From: Actinophytocola sp045807065
Lineage (GTDB): Bacteria; Actinomycetota; Actinomycetes; Mycobacteriales; Pseudonocardiaceae
Length of the DNA: 23,097 nucleotides
Direction of reading: 5' to 3'
NCBI RefSeq assembly: GCF_045807065.1
Contig: NZ_JBJMIE010000469.1
Coordinates: 1-23,097, forward strand
Shown in pieces: positions 1 through 9,040 of the stretch. Under the pieces are notes generated by a model. The model did no database searches. It was not told the origin of the DNA and saw only the letters and a list, made by a program, of their open reading frames with translations. Each line of letters opens with the position of its first letter. Within the stretch, counting starts at the first letter, position 1. The position numbers and the translations under genes are program-made.

Positions 1-2700
1 CGGGACGGCCACGGGTTCGGGTCGAGGGTCGGGAGCGGCTTGCGCCGCGGTGTCAACGGGTGCCACATCGTCGGTGGCCGGCGGCCGGTCGATGAAGTAG
101 CGCCGGCGTTGGAAGGGGGTGCCAGGCAGCGCAACCCTCCTGGCCGACGGGAGGCTGAGACACTCGAGATCGAGGTCCATGCCGCCCTGCCACAGCTCGC
201 CGAGCAGCTCCAGGCACGTGACGTACTCGGCGTCGGCGTCGGTCGCCTTGCCCAGAACCGGGCGGACGGTGGCGCGGCCACGTCGGCTCGCCGCCGTCCC
301 CCGCAGCAGGTTGGTCAGCGCGACACCCGGCCCGACCTCGAGCACCAGGGTGCCGCTCGCGGACCCGAGCACCTCCTGAGCCGCCTCGGCGAAGTGGACG
401 GGGCTGGTGAGCTGGTCCGCCCAGAACGCCGGCGTGGCCGCTTCGGCGCCCACCAGCTGTCCACTCGCACAGGACACGAACGGCAGCGCGGGCACCGACA
501 GCCGCATCCCGGTGAGCACTTCCCGGAACTCCGCTGCCGCCTGCGCCATCATCGTCGAGTGGTACGCGTGTGACGTGGACAGTTCCCTGGTGGTGAACCC
601 GTCCGCGGACAGGCGTTCGACGGCTTCCCTGACCGCCGCCGACGGCCCGGACAGCACCACCTCCTGTGGACCGTTCACCGCGGCGAGGCTCAGCTCCGAG
701 CCGAGGTACGGACGCACATCGGACTGTGCGATCGCGACGGCGGCCATCGCGCCGCGGGGCATCCCGGCCATGAGCCGGGCACGTTCGGCGACCGCGCGCA
801 TCGCGTCCTCGGACCGGAAGACGCCTGCGACCGTGCCGGCGACCAGCTCCCCGAGACTGTGGCCGATCACGGCGCCGACCGGCAGTCCCAGTGACCTCAG
901 GAAGTCGCTCAACGCGTACTCGACGCCGAACAGCAACGGCTGTGCGACGTCGGTGTCGGTGAGCACGACCGGATCGCCGGACTCCCACAAGCTCAGGAAG
1001 TCCCGGTTCATCAGATCGGAGAACGCCGACAGGCACTCGTCGAAGGTCTGCCGGAACCGGTCGCAGTACCGGCGCAGGCCGCTCGCCATGCCCGCTCGTT
1101 GGCTGGCCTGCCCGGGGAAGGCGAAGACGATCCGGTCCGCGCTCAACCCGGCGGACTCACGCGGCCCGCCGAGCATGCTCGCCGCGCCCGCCGACGTATC
1201 CGCGACGATCGCCTCTCGAACCCGCATGCCGCGCCTGCCGACTCGCAGCGTGTGCCCGAGGTCCGCCAGCTCCACATCGGTCCAGGCCAGGTGCTGGGCT
1301 ACGTCCTCACGCACGCGGGCCAGCGCCTCGGTCGTCCGTGCGGACAGCACCAGCAGCTCCGGCCGTCCCTCTACCGCCTCCCGGGCCGGGACGACAGGCG
1401 CCTCCTCCACCACGACGTGCGCGTTGGTCCCGCCGATGCCGAAGGAGCTGACGCCGGCACGGCGGGGACTGCCGTCGCGCCGCCACGGCCGGGCCTCGGT
1501 GACCACGGTGAACGGTGTGCGGTCCAGTTTCAACCGCGGGTTGGGCTCGGTGAAGTTGATGTTCGGCGGGAGTGTCTCGTGCCACAGGGCCAGGACGGTC
1601 TTGATGAACCCGGCGACACCCGACGCGGGACCCAGGTGCCCGACGTTCGACTTGACCGAGCCGATCCCGCAGTACCCGGTCGGCAGGTCCCCGGCGACCG
1701 CGCGGTACGCCTTGGTCAGTGCCGCGACCTCGATGGGGTCGCCGAGCCGGGTGGCGGTGCCGTGCGCCTCGACGTACGAGACCGACGCGGGAGCCACGTC
1801 CGCTGCGGCCAGCGCCTCCGCGACGCACGCGGTCTGCCCGGTGACGCTCGGCGCGCTGAACCCGACCTTGTCGGCGCCGTCGTTGTTGACGGCCGAGCCG
1901 CGGATCACCGCGTAGACGGTGTCGCCGTCCACGATCGCGTCGGACGTCCGCTTGAGCAGGACAGCGCCGGCGCCGCTGCCGAACACGGTCCCGTCGGCGT
2001 TGGCGTCGAACGGGCGGCAGTACCCGTCCGCGGAGTAGATCCCGCCCGCGTTGTGGACATAACCGATGCCGTACGGCCATTCGACCTCGACGCCGCCTGC
2101 CAGCGCCATGTCGCACTCGCCGAGCCGCAGTGCCTGGCATGCCTGGTGCAGCGACACCAGGGAGCTCGAGCACGCGGTGGCGATCGTCATCGCCGGGCCG
2201 CGGAGGCCGAGTTTGTAGGCCGTGAACGTGGTGACGTAGTCGGGGTGGTTGGTCGTCTCCAGGGCCAGCTCACCGACGGTCTCCACCAGCTCCCTGTCCT
2301 GCCGCAGGTGCAGGTCCACGTAGCGGTTGGCGTTGATCCCCGCGTACAGCCCGATCGAGCCGGGGTAACGGGCCGGGTCGTAACCGGCGTGTTCCAGCGC
2401 GGAGAAGCACACCTCGAGGAAGATCCGGTGCTGCGGATCCCGCAGCTCGGCTTCTCTGGGGGACATGCCGAACAGGTCGGCGTCGAAGTGCTCCATGTCC
2501 AGCAGCAGCGGCCGACGGAACACGTAGTTCGGATGCCGCAACCGGTCCACGGTCTCGCCACGGGCGCGTGCGTCCTCATAGGACAGGTCGGTCATGCACT
2601 CGACGCCGTCACGGAGGTTCTGCCAGAACGCCTCGACGTTCGGGGCCTTGGGCATGTTCGCCGCCAACCCCACGACAGCGATCGAGTCTTGCGTGTCCAT
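1..2700 (-). CDS. Type I polyketide synthase, KS-AT start of a module (3' end outside window)
   Basis: Partial gene: the frame is open from the ATG at 2700 to the left edge (900 codons), so later domains are not visible. The protein begins directly with a ketosynthase (about residues 5-430). The catalytic triad is intact: Cys177 in TACSSS, His313 in EAHGTAT and His355 in KSNVGH. An acyltransferase follows (about 525-830), with nucleophile Ser615 in GHSLGE and His714 in HAYHS. This motif is closest to the malonyl-type HAFH signature, so malonyl-CoA is the likely extender (inference). A post-AT linker and a Pro/Ala/Asp-rich stretch reach the window edge. The start is 11 bases after the stop of the upstream NRPS gene, with GGAGA about 6 bases before the ATG, so the two are probably co-transcribed. 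It would extend the chain delivered by that NRPS. The cis-AT module call is firm; reductive domains and substrate are unknown. Confidence 0.95.
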   Translation of the reverse strand, partial: MDTQDSIAVVGLAANMPKAPNVEAFWQNLRDGVECMTDLSYEDARARGETVDRLRHPNYVFRRPLLLDMEHFDADLFGMSPREAELRDPQHRIFLEVCFSALEHAGYDPARYPGSIGLYAGINANRYVDLHLRQDRELVETVGELALETTNHPDYVTTFTAYKLGLRGPAMTIATACSSSLVSLHQACQALRLGECDMALAGGVEVEWPYGIGYVHNAGGIYSADGYCRPFDANADGTVFGSGAGAVLLKRTSDAIVDGDTVYAVIRGSAVNNDGADKVGFSAPSVTGQTACVAEALAAADVAPASVSYVEAHGTATRLGDPIEVAALTKAYRAVAGDLPTGYCGIGSVKSNVGHLGPASGVAGFIKTVLALWHETLPPNINFTEPNPRLKLDRTPFTVVTEARPWRRDGSPRRAGVSSFGIGGTNAHVVVEEAPVVPAREAVEGRPELLVLSARTTEALARVREDVAQHLAWTDVELADLGHTLRVGRRGMRVREAIVADTSAGAASMLGGPRESAGLSADRIVFAFPGQASQRAGMASGLRRYCDRFRQTFDECLSAFSDLMNRDFLSLWESGDPVVLTDTDVAQPLLFGVEYALSDFLRSLGLPVGAVIGHSLGELVAGTVAGVFRSEDAMRAVAERARLMAGMPRGAMAAVAIAQSDVRPYLGSELSLAAVNGPQEVVLSGPSAAVREAVERLSADGFTTRELSTSHAYHSTMMAQAAAEFREVLTGMRLSVPALPFVSCASGQLVGAEAATPAFWADQLTSPVHFAEAAQEVLGSASGTLVLEVGPGVALTNLLRGTAASRRGRATVRPVLGKATDADAEYVTCLELLGELWQGGMDLDLECLSLPSARRVALPGTPFQRRRYFIDRPPATDDVAPVDTAAQAAPDPRPEPVAVP

Positions 2701-2711
2701 CGCGTTCTCCA

Positions 2712-5700
2712 CTAGTTGACCTCGATCTCATCGGTGATGTCGCGCAGCTTCTCCCGGAGCTCGCGGCGGACCTCCCGCATGCGGCGCGTTCTCGCGGTGG
2801 ACAGCCGAGCACCGCCGCGCCGGGTGCTCCGCTCCTCTCCCGTCGCCAGATACGCGACCAACGCACGCGCGCTGGGATGTGCGAACAGGGCAACCGCCTG
2901 CAGCTGCACCCCCAGGACCTGCTGCAGCCGGCTCTGCAGGCGAAGCAGGCCGATCGAGTTCAGCCCGGCCTCGAAGAAGTTCTCCTCCGCTCGCACCGGA
3001 CGGCCGAGGACGGCCGCGAGCACCTGGAGAACCATGCGCAGCTTCCCGCTGGTGTCCGGGACCGCACCCGCGCCGGCAGGACGGTGATCGACCGGTCCGA
3101 ACTCGACCTTGTGGTTGGCGTTCGACCGCAGCTCGGCCAGCACGTGGATGCGCGCAGGCATGGCGTACCCCGGCAGGAGCCTGCGCAGCTGCTCGCGTAT
3201 CCGGTCCGGAGCCGGGCCGCCGTCGCCGACGACCTGCAGTGCCAGCACGTCCCCGATCGGTGTGGCGACGACGCCTGCCACCGCCTGGCGGACTCCCGGG
3301 CACCGCAACGCGCATGCCTCGATGTCCGCCAGCTCCACCCGGAACCCGTTGACCTGCACCTGCCGGTCGAGCCGGCCGTCCAGGTGGATCCCGCCGAACG
3401 GGTCGAGCCTGCCCAGGTCCGACGTGCGGAACGCGCGGACACCGTGTTCGCCGAGGGGGTCGGGTACGAACCCGCCGTCCCGCTCGCCGTCCAGGTATCC
3501 GGTGGCCAGGTACCGGCTGCGGACCACCACCTCGCCACGCTGACCGACACCCGCCGGAGCGCCGTCAGCGGCGACGACGACCAGCGCAGCGGTGCCCGTG
3601 GTCGCGCTGATCGGCACCACCTGGTGCTGGAGGGGACCATCCGGTACGACCGACCACGTCGCCATCTGCGGTGTCTCGGTCGTGCCGTACCCGTTGACGA
3701 TGGTCGCGGTGGTGACCCGGCGCGCGCGGGCGACGAGTCCCGCGGGGAGCGGACCACCTCCGCTGACCACGAGCCGCAACGTCGCGAGGCTCGTCCCGTG
3801 TTGTTCGGCCGCCGTCACGACGAGCTCGAGCAGGGCAGGGGTGGCGTGCAGCAGGGTGATCCGCTGCTCGCTCAGGAACCGTGCCAAGGCGACGGGGTCG
3901 GTGAGGACACCGGTGGGTGGCACCACGAGGACACCGCCGGTGAGCAGCGGGACGAGGATGTCGCGCAGTACCGGGTCGTGTCCGAGTCCGGACAGCAGTG
4001 CGACCCGATCGTCGCCAGGAACCGGCAGCGCGCGAAGACCGGCGTTCACGGTGGCCGCCAGCGCGGACCCGGGAACGACGACCGCGGCCGGTGCACCGCT
4101 CGTGCCGGAGGTGAACAGCACGTGACTCGCTCCCGGCAGCCGGCGCCCGGCATCCCGGACCGCGGTGACGTCGGGGCTCTCGTCCGGGTCCGGTGCGAGC
4201 CGCACCACCCAGCGGGCGGCGGTCAGCTCGCTGACCGCCGTGACGCGGAGATCGGGCAGGGTGGCGTCCACGATCGCGGCGACCGCGTCGATCCGCCACA
4301 ACGCCAGGAGCACCGGCGCCAACTGTGGAGCGCGGGCGGCCCGGACCTCGACGACATCACCGGACCCGATGCCCGCCGCGTCGAAGGTCTTCGCCAGGCT
4401 CTCGATCCGGTCGGCCAGCGATCCGTAGCCGAGGCGCCACTCCCCCGCCTCGATGGCCGTCGCGTCCGGATTGCCGCGCGCCACCTCGGTGATCTGTTCG
4501 ACGAGCCCCGGGCACGGCTCGAGCTCCGGCACCTCGGTCACCTGGGCGCTCGGCGTCACCAGGGAGATCCGCGTGACCGGGATGTCCGGCCGTTCGAGCA
4601 CCTGCCGCACCGTGCGCAGACACTGGGCGAGCACCTCGTCGGCCACGTGGTCCGGCACTCGATCGACCGCGTTGACCAGTTCGAGCCGGTAGCCGTCGGA
4701 CTCCCGGTGCAGGTACAGGTTCAGTTCGAACAGGGCCGTGGTGACCGGGAGCGGTACCCGTCGCGCATCGAGTCCGGCGACCGGTGGACCGCCGTCGGAC
4801 ACGTCGTTGACCCACACGTTGAACACCGGGTTCTGGGCCAGGGCCGTCGGCACCGCCAACGCGTCCACAATGGCGTCGAACGACGGCAGGCCGTGGTCGA
4901 ACGCCTCCGCGCACCGGCCACGGACGTGCGCGAGCAGCGTCGCGAAGTCCGCGCACTCGCCGACGTCCACGCGGATCGGCAGGGTACGCAGCAGGAAACC
5001 GACTGTCTCGGCCGTCGTCGTGGACGTTCGCCTGCTGGCGGGCGTACCCAGGACCACGGTCGGCTGGGCGGACCAGGCGGACAGCACCACCGCGAGCACC
5101 GCGAGGAAGAACATCGCCGGCGTGGCGGCCTGGTGTTTGAGCAGATCGTCGATCTGCCGGGTGAGGTCGGCACCCATATCGGCCGACCGGGTATGACCGA
5201 GCGTGCTCGCCACCCCCGACCGCGGCCTGCGGAAGGGAAGCCGGGTCTCCGTCGGCGCGTCGGCCAGCATCTCCTGCCAGTACCGCAGGTCCGCGGTCCA
5301 CGATGGACCGCCTGTCTCGGCGACCACCTCGTGGATGTGCCTGGCGAAGGAGGGCGCCGGAGCGGCCGGCGCGCCGGCATAGGCGTGGACGAGGTCCCGG
5401 CACACCAGGTCCAGTGAGACCAGGTCGGACACGATGTGGTGCAGGGAGAGCACCAGACCGGCCGCGGCCGGATCCGCCGCGACGAGCAAGGCTGCCTTGA
5501 GCAGGGGCGGCCGTCGAAGTGGGATCGGCCTGGCGGCGAGCTCACGGGCGCACCGGGCGATCTCGTCCCGGGTGAGGTCCTGTCCGACACGCACCACGTC
5601 GAGCTCCGGCGGGTCGGTGGAGTCGTAACACCACCACGGGTTGTCCACGTCGTCGTCCACCAGCCGGGCCCGCAACGCATCCCTGCGGCTGACCACCGTC

Positions 5701-7595
5701 GCCAAGGCGGACCGGAGCCGGCCCAGGTCGAGCTCTCCGCGCAACACCCACGCGCCGACGACGTTGTACGCGGACGGCTCAGGACTGGTCCGGTCGATCA
5801 GCCACAGGCGCCGCTGATCCGGCGACAGCGGAGACCTGGTCAGATCCGAGGTGACCGGGGAGGGCCGTGGTGCGGGTGCCGCGGCAGCGACGACCGCGCG
5901 CAGCCCGCTCAGGTCCGCGTTGTCCTTCAGCAGTGCCGACAACGGGACCTCGACACCACGAGCCTCCCGCAGGCGCGTGACCAGGCGTGCGGCTGTCAGC
6001 GAGTTCCCGCCGAGGTTCAGGAATCCCGCTGTGTCGACCTCGTCCGTGCCAGCGGGGAACAGCTCGTACCACGCCGCCTCGACCTCGTCCGCCGGCGCCC
6101 GGTCGTCCGCTGTCCGCGCCTCGCGCCACCACCGCGCGCCGAGGGCGCGCAGCTCCTTGCGGTCCACCTTTCCGTTCCGGCTCAGCGGAAGGGAGTCCAG
6201 CCAACGGAACAGCCGGGGAACGAACACCTGCGGCAGCCGTTCCCGGACCCAGGCACGCAGAGCGCTGTCCGCCGGACGCTCCGCGACCGGGGTCAGCACG
6301 GCGACCAGCTCCGTTCCGTCCGGGGTGTCCACCGGGACGACATGTGCCTCGCCGATGCCGTCGTGCTCGGCCAGCCTGCGCTCCACCTCGGCCAGCTCGA
6401 TGCGGATTCCCCTGATCTTGACCTGGTCGTCCCGCCGCCCGGCGTAGACCAGCTCCCCGTCGGGGCGACGGAACGCGTAGTCCCCGCTGCGGTACCACGT
6501 CCTGACCGAACCGTCGTAGTCAGCGAGGACGAAGCGGTCCCGGGTCAGGTCCGGCCGGTCCAGATAGCCCGCCGCGACGCCGTCTCCGGCGACGAGCATC
6601 TCCCCCGGTGTGCCGGGCGGCACCAGGTGCCCATCCGCCACCAGCGCTATCGACGCGTTCGGCAAGGGCCTGCCGATCGACAGCTGGGGACCGGACCGGT
6701 CACATTCGTCCCGGTCGAGCAGCTTGACCGTGGTGTGCACGGTCGTTTCGGTGATGCCGTACATGTTGTACAGCAAGGCCTTGGGCGCGGACCCGCCACG
6801 CAGCCAGCGGTCGACGGGGTCGTATGACACCGCTTCCCCGCCCAGGATCAGATACCGCAGTTCGGGAAACCGGATCCGGTCGGCGTCGAGTACGTCCACC
6901 AGCCGCCTGAACACGCTGGGCACCAGGTCGAGCACGGTCACCCCGGCGGCCGCCAGGAAATCCCCGAGACGGCGCATGTCCGCCACCACGTCGGCGGGGA
7001 CCACCACGCACGTGCCGCCGCTGAGCAACGGTCCCCAGGTCTCCCACACGCTGAAGTCGAAGGTGTGCGAGTGGAACTGCGACCACACGTCCTCGGGGCC
7101 GAAGTCGAAGACCGACCTGGTGGCGGCGAACAGCGACACCAGGTTCTCGTGCCGTACCACGACCCCCTTGGGGACGCCGGTGGAACCGGATGTGTACAGC
7201 ACGTAGGCCGTCTCCGGCGGCAGTACCCGAACGCCGGCCGGCGGGGGCGGCAGTACCCGCACGGTGAGTCCGGACTCGTTCTCCTCCAACAGGTATCCCA
7301 TCCCTACGTCGGCCATGATCGCCGACTGCCGCGCCTGCGGATGGGTCACGTCGATCGGGACGTAGGCACATCCGTGCCGCCAGACTCCGAGGACCGCCGC
7401 GATCACCCGATGTCCACGGCGCAGGCGCAGCCCGACAACCGCGCCCCTCGGCACGCCCGCCTCGGCCAGCAGGACGACCACGTCGTCCCGCGCTCGTTCC
7501 AGCCGGCCGTAGGTGAGAGCCACCGCACCGTCCACCACGGCCATGGCCTCGGGACGTGCGCGGGCCCGCTCGGCGAACAACTCATCGACGCGCAT
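2712..7595 (-). CDS. NRPS, A(Thr-like)-PCP-C-A(non-canonical)-PCP
   Basis: 1627 residues, ATG to TAG. It starts directly with an adenylation domain and has no N-terminal condensation domain. A1 (about 1-490) has TSGSTGVPKG near 135 and Asp180 in FDFSVWE. My hand-read ten-residue code is DFWDIGMVHK, nine of ten matching the classical threonine code DFWNIGMVHK. PCP1 carries Ser532 in LGGNSL. The C domain (about 590-1010) has HHIVSDL with His719, His720 and Asp724, so it looks active. A2 (about 1040-1510) is odd: TSGTSGAPAA replaces TSGSTGxPKG, losing the loop Lys, and GHDPVLRD replaces the usual FDxSxxE; Lys1496 is kept. I read its code as DPRHVSGQMK and cannot assign a substrate. PCP2 has Ser1547 in GLNSI. 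The last 35 or so residues are highly charged and helix-like, probably docking to the downstream PKS. The start lies one base after the stop of the condensation-like gene. Confidence 0.95.
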   Translation of the reverse strand: MRVDELFAERARARPEAMAVVDGAVALTYGRLERARDDVVVLLAEAGVPRGAVVGLRLRRGHRVIAAVLGVWRHGCAYVPIDVTHPQARQSAIMADVGMGYLLEENESGLTVRVLPPPPAGVRVLPPETAYVLYTSGSTGVPKGVVVRHENLVSLFAATRSVFDFGPEDVWSQFHSHTFDFSVWETWGPLLSGGTCVVVPADVVADMRRLGDFLAAAGVTVLDLVPSVFRRLVDVLDADRIRFPELRYLILGGEAVSYDPVDRWLRGGSAPKALLYNMYGITETTVHTTVKLLDRDECDRSGPQLSIGRPLPNASIALVADGHLVPPGTPGEMLVAGDGVAAGYLDRPDLTRDRFVLADYDGSVRTWYRSGDYAFRRPDGELVYAGRRDDQVKIRGIRIELAEVERRLAEHDGIGEAHVVPVDTPDGTELVAVLTPVAERPADSALRAWVRERLPQVFVPRLFRWLDSLPLSRNGKVDRKELRALGARWWREARTADDRAPADEVEAAWYELFPAGTDEVDTAGFLNLGGNSLTAARLVTRLREARGVEVPLSALLKDNADLSGLRAVVAAAAPAPRPSPVTSDLTRSPLSPDQRRLWLIDRTSPEPSAYNVVGAWVLRGELDLGRLRSALATVVSRRDALRARLVDDDVDNPWWCYDSTDPPELDVVRVGQDLTRDEIARCARELAARPIPLRRPPLLKAALLVAADPAAAGLVLSLHHIVSDLVSLDLVCRDLVHAYAGAPAAPAPSFARHIHEVVAETGGPSWTADLRYWQEMLADAPTETRLPFRRPRSGVASTLGHTRSADMGADLTRQIDDLLKHQAATPAMFFLAVLAVVLSAWSAQPTVVLGTPASRRTSTTTAETVGFLLRTLPIRVDVGECADFATLLAHVRGRCAEAFDHGLPSFDAIVDALAVPTALAQNPVFNVWVNDVSDGGPPVAGLDARRVPLPVTTALFELNLYLHRESDGYRLELVNAVDRVPDHVADEVLAQCLRTVRQVLERPDIPVTRISLVTPSAQVTEVPELEPCPGLVEQITEVARGNPDATAIEAGEWRLGYGSLADRIESLAKTFDAAGIGSGDVVEVRAARAPQLAPVLLALWRIDAVAAIVDATLPDLRVTAVSELTAARWVVRLAPDPDESPDVTAVRDAGRRLPGASHVLFTSGTSGAPAAVVVPGSALAATVNAGLRALPVPGDDRVALLSGLGHDPVLRDILVPLLTGGVLVVPPTGVLTDPVALARFLSEQRITLLHATPALLELVVTAAEQHGTSLATLRLVVSGGGPLPAGLVARARRVTTATIVNGYGTTETPQMATWSVVPDGPLQHQVVPISATTGTAALVVVAADGAPAGVGQRGEVVVRSRYLATGYLDGERDGGFVPDPLGEHGVRAFRTSDLGRLDPFGGIHLDGRLDRQVQVNGFRVELADIEACALRCPGVRQAVAGVVATPIGDVLALQVVGDGGPAPDRIREQLRRLLPGYAMPARIHVLAELRSNANHKVEFGPVDHRPAGAGAVPDTSGKLRMVLQVLAAVLGRPVRAEENFFEAGLNSIGLLRLQSRLQQVLGVQLQAVALFAHPSARALVAYLATGEERSTRRGGARLSTARTRRMREVRRELREKLRDITDEIEVN

Positions 7596-7596
7596 G

Positions 7597-8967
7597 TCAA
7601 CTCGCCCTTACCGCTGGCACATGGTCACGCACGCGCGCCAGTGCGTCCGCCGCCGTGCACGTCCGCCATGGCACGGACGCGACCACCTCGAGCGCCCCGG
7701 CGCAGCTCGTGACCAGGTCGCGCAACTGCGCATGTCCCACCCGGGACCGGACGCTGACGCCGCCGACCGCCAGCCTCGGCTGTTCACCGGTGAGCTGCCG
7801 CACGCCCTCGGCCAGGAAGAGGTCGACGTCGGCGCCTGTGGGGCAGAACGACACCGCCAGGCGACGCGCGGCAGCACGGCCCATCCGCATGTCGGTCTGT
7901 GTGGCCCCGCTGAGTTGCTCGGACAGGTAGAGCAACGATGCCGTCAGGTTGTGGCCGGTGTTCCCGTGCTGTTCCAGCGGCACGCGCTGCTTGTCCAACG
8001 CGGCCATCACCTCGCCGTGTGCCGCGCGGACCACGTCCTCGACCGTTCCCGTCCACTGTGGAATGACGACCGCGACCCGGTTGGCCAGCCAGCCGACGAC
8101 GTCGTCGGCCGCCCGGGTGAGCCTGCACGCGAACATCGACGTCACCGTGTACCGGTCCACACCCCCCGCGCCCGCGGCCATGAGCGCGAAGGCGGCCACG
8201 GCCGCGGCGAACGGCAGCACGCGAATCTCCTTCGCCGACTCGAACAGCTTGTCGCTCACATCGTCCGGCAGGGAGATCGTGGTGTGGGCCAACGAGTCCC
8301 CGTCGCCCTCGTCGGGCATCCTCCGCCAGGGCAACGCGTGCGTCGTACCCCGCAGGGCCGCACGGCGGTCACGAACCGCCGCCGTGCCCGCCGGGCCGGT
8401 CAGCCATGCCACCGAGTCACGCCGGAAGTCGGGATAACCGTCCGAACCAGGGACAGCCAGCGGCTTGCCGCTCCCGAGGAGGTGCGCGCACTCGACGATC
8501 TCGTCCACGACGACGACAGCGGACCGCGCATCGGTCACCATCTGGTCGAAGCTCAGCACCAGCAGGTGCCGCTCGGGTCCCACACTCAGCAGGTTCGCCC
8601 GCAGCAGCGGGCCCGCGACGAGGTCGAACGGCCTCATCCTGTCCTGGTAGGCGAAGTCGACGGCCTGTTCCCAGCGCTGGTCCGGCTCCGGACCGGTGAT
8701 GAACCGCCGGCCCACCCGGATCCGCAGATCGTCATGGACCACGTGGTGGTCCTGGCCCACCGGGAACGTCGACCGCAGAGCCGGGTGCCGCTCGGCAACC
8801 CAGTCCACCGCGCGCTGGAGCGGCTCGAGCGTCACCGTCCCGATGAGCTCCACGCCCACCGTCAGGCAATGCCGCAGCAGGCCGACCTGGCCCGCTTCGT
8901 CGAGCTGACGCCGTCGCTCTCGCTGCGCGGGACTGCTGGCCACTGTCCGCGCGCCCTGCCCGGTCAC
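7597..8967 (-). CDS. Stand-alone condensation-like domain protein with degraded catalytic motif
   Basis: About 456 residues from the GTG at 8967, the length of one NRPS condensation domain, with no A or carrier domain. The N-terminal lobe has SPAQRE (C1-like) and ERHPALRSTF, as in the C domains of the neighbouring NRPSs. The HHxxxDG position reads DQMVTDA (residues 141-147): both histidines are replaced by Asp and Gln, while the Asp is kept. It may therefore be non-catalytic, structural, or work by another mechanism (inference). The downstream NRPS begins with A-PCP and no C domain, so this protein is the obvious partner. I chose GTG 8967 because AGAGGG lies 8 bases upstream. An in-frame GTG at 9024 would give 475 residues but has no visible ribosome binding site. 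A strong site instead precedes an out-of-frame ATG at 9040 (see the small ORF), so a frameshift near the 5' end is possible. Its stop lies one base before the NRPS start. Confidence 0.85.
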   Translation of the reverse strand: MTGQGARTVASSPAQRERRRQLDEAGQVGLLRHCLTVGVELIGTVTLEPLQRAVDWVAERHPALRSTFPVGQDHHVVHDDLRIRVGRRFITGPEPDQRWEQAVDFAYQDRMRPFDLVAGPLLRANLLSVGPERHLLVLSFDQMVTDARSAVVVVDEIVECAHLLGSGKPLAVPGSDGYPDFRRDSVAWLTGPAGTAAVRDRRAALRGTTHALPWRRMPDEGDGDSLAHTTISLPDDVSDKLFESAKEIRVLPFAAAVAAFALMAAGAGGVDRYTVTSMFACRLTRAADDVVGWLANRVAVVIPQWTGTVEDVVRAAHGEVMAALDKQRVPLEQHGNTGHNLTASLLYLSEQLSGATQTDMRMGRAAARRLAVSFCPTGADVDLFLAEGVRQLTGEQPRLAVGGVSVRSRVGHAQLRDLVTSCAGALEVVASVPWRTCTAADALARVRDHVPAVRAS

Positions 8968-8980
8968 CAGGCCCGCCCTC

Positions 8981-9040
8981 TCACGTGGACGCCGGACGGA
9001 AGGCGGTCGTCGGCACAGCGGCACGTCGGGGCGTACTCAT
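8981..9040 (-). CDS. 19-codon ORF at the ATGA junction (leader peptide or frameshifted 5' end)
   Basis: The stop of the PKS gene (TGA, 9039-9037) overlaps an ATG at 9040, the same ATGA arrangement as other junctions in this operon. AAAGAGGA lies about 5 bases before that ATG and is one of the best ribosome binding sites here. The frame encodes MSTPRRAAVPTTAFRPAST and ends at TGA 8983-8981. It is offset by one base from the condensation-like gene. Either this is a short translated peptide coupling the two genes, or it is the true 5' end of the condensation-like protein separated from it by one extra base (sequencing error or real mutation). No homology can be claimed for so short a peptide. 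Confidence 0.35.
   Translation of the reverse strand: MSTPRRAAVPTTAFRPAST

Noticed and set aside
2712..4500. Reading the second adenylation domain as beta-amino acid specific from an Asp shifted by one position
   Set aside because: Aligning back from the conserved LLTGG places the Asp of GHDP at the normal position 235, so the shift was an artefact of my first alignment.
2568..5417. A 949-codon plus-strand frame opposite the NRPS, and a similar 941-codon frame at 14945-17770
   Set aside because: Both are antisense to well-conserved A, C and PCP motifs and have the composition of high-GC shadow frames.
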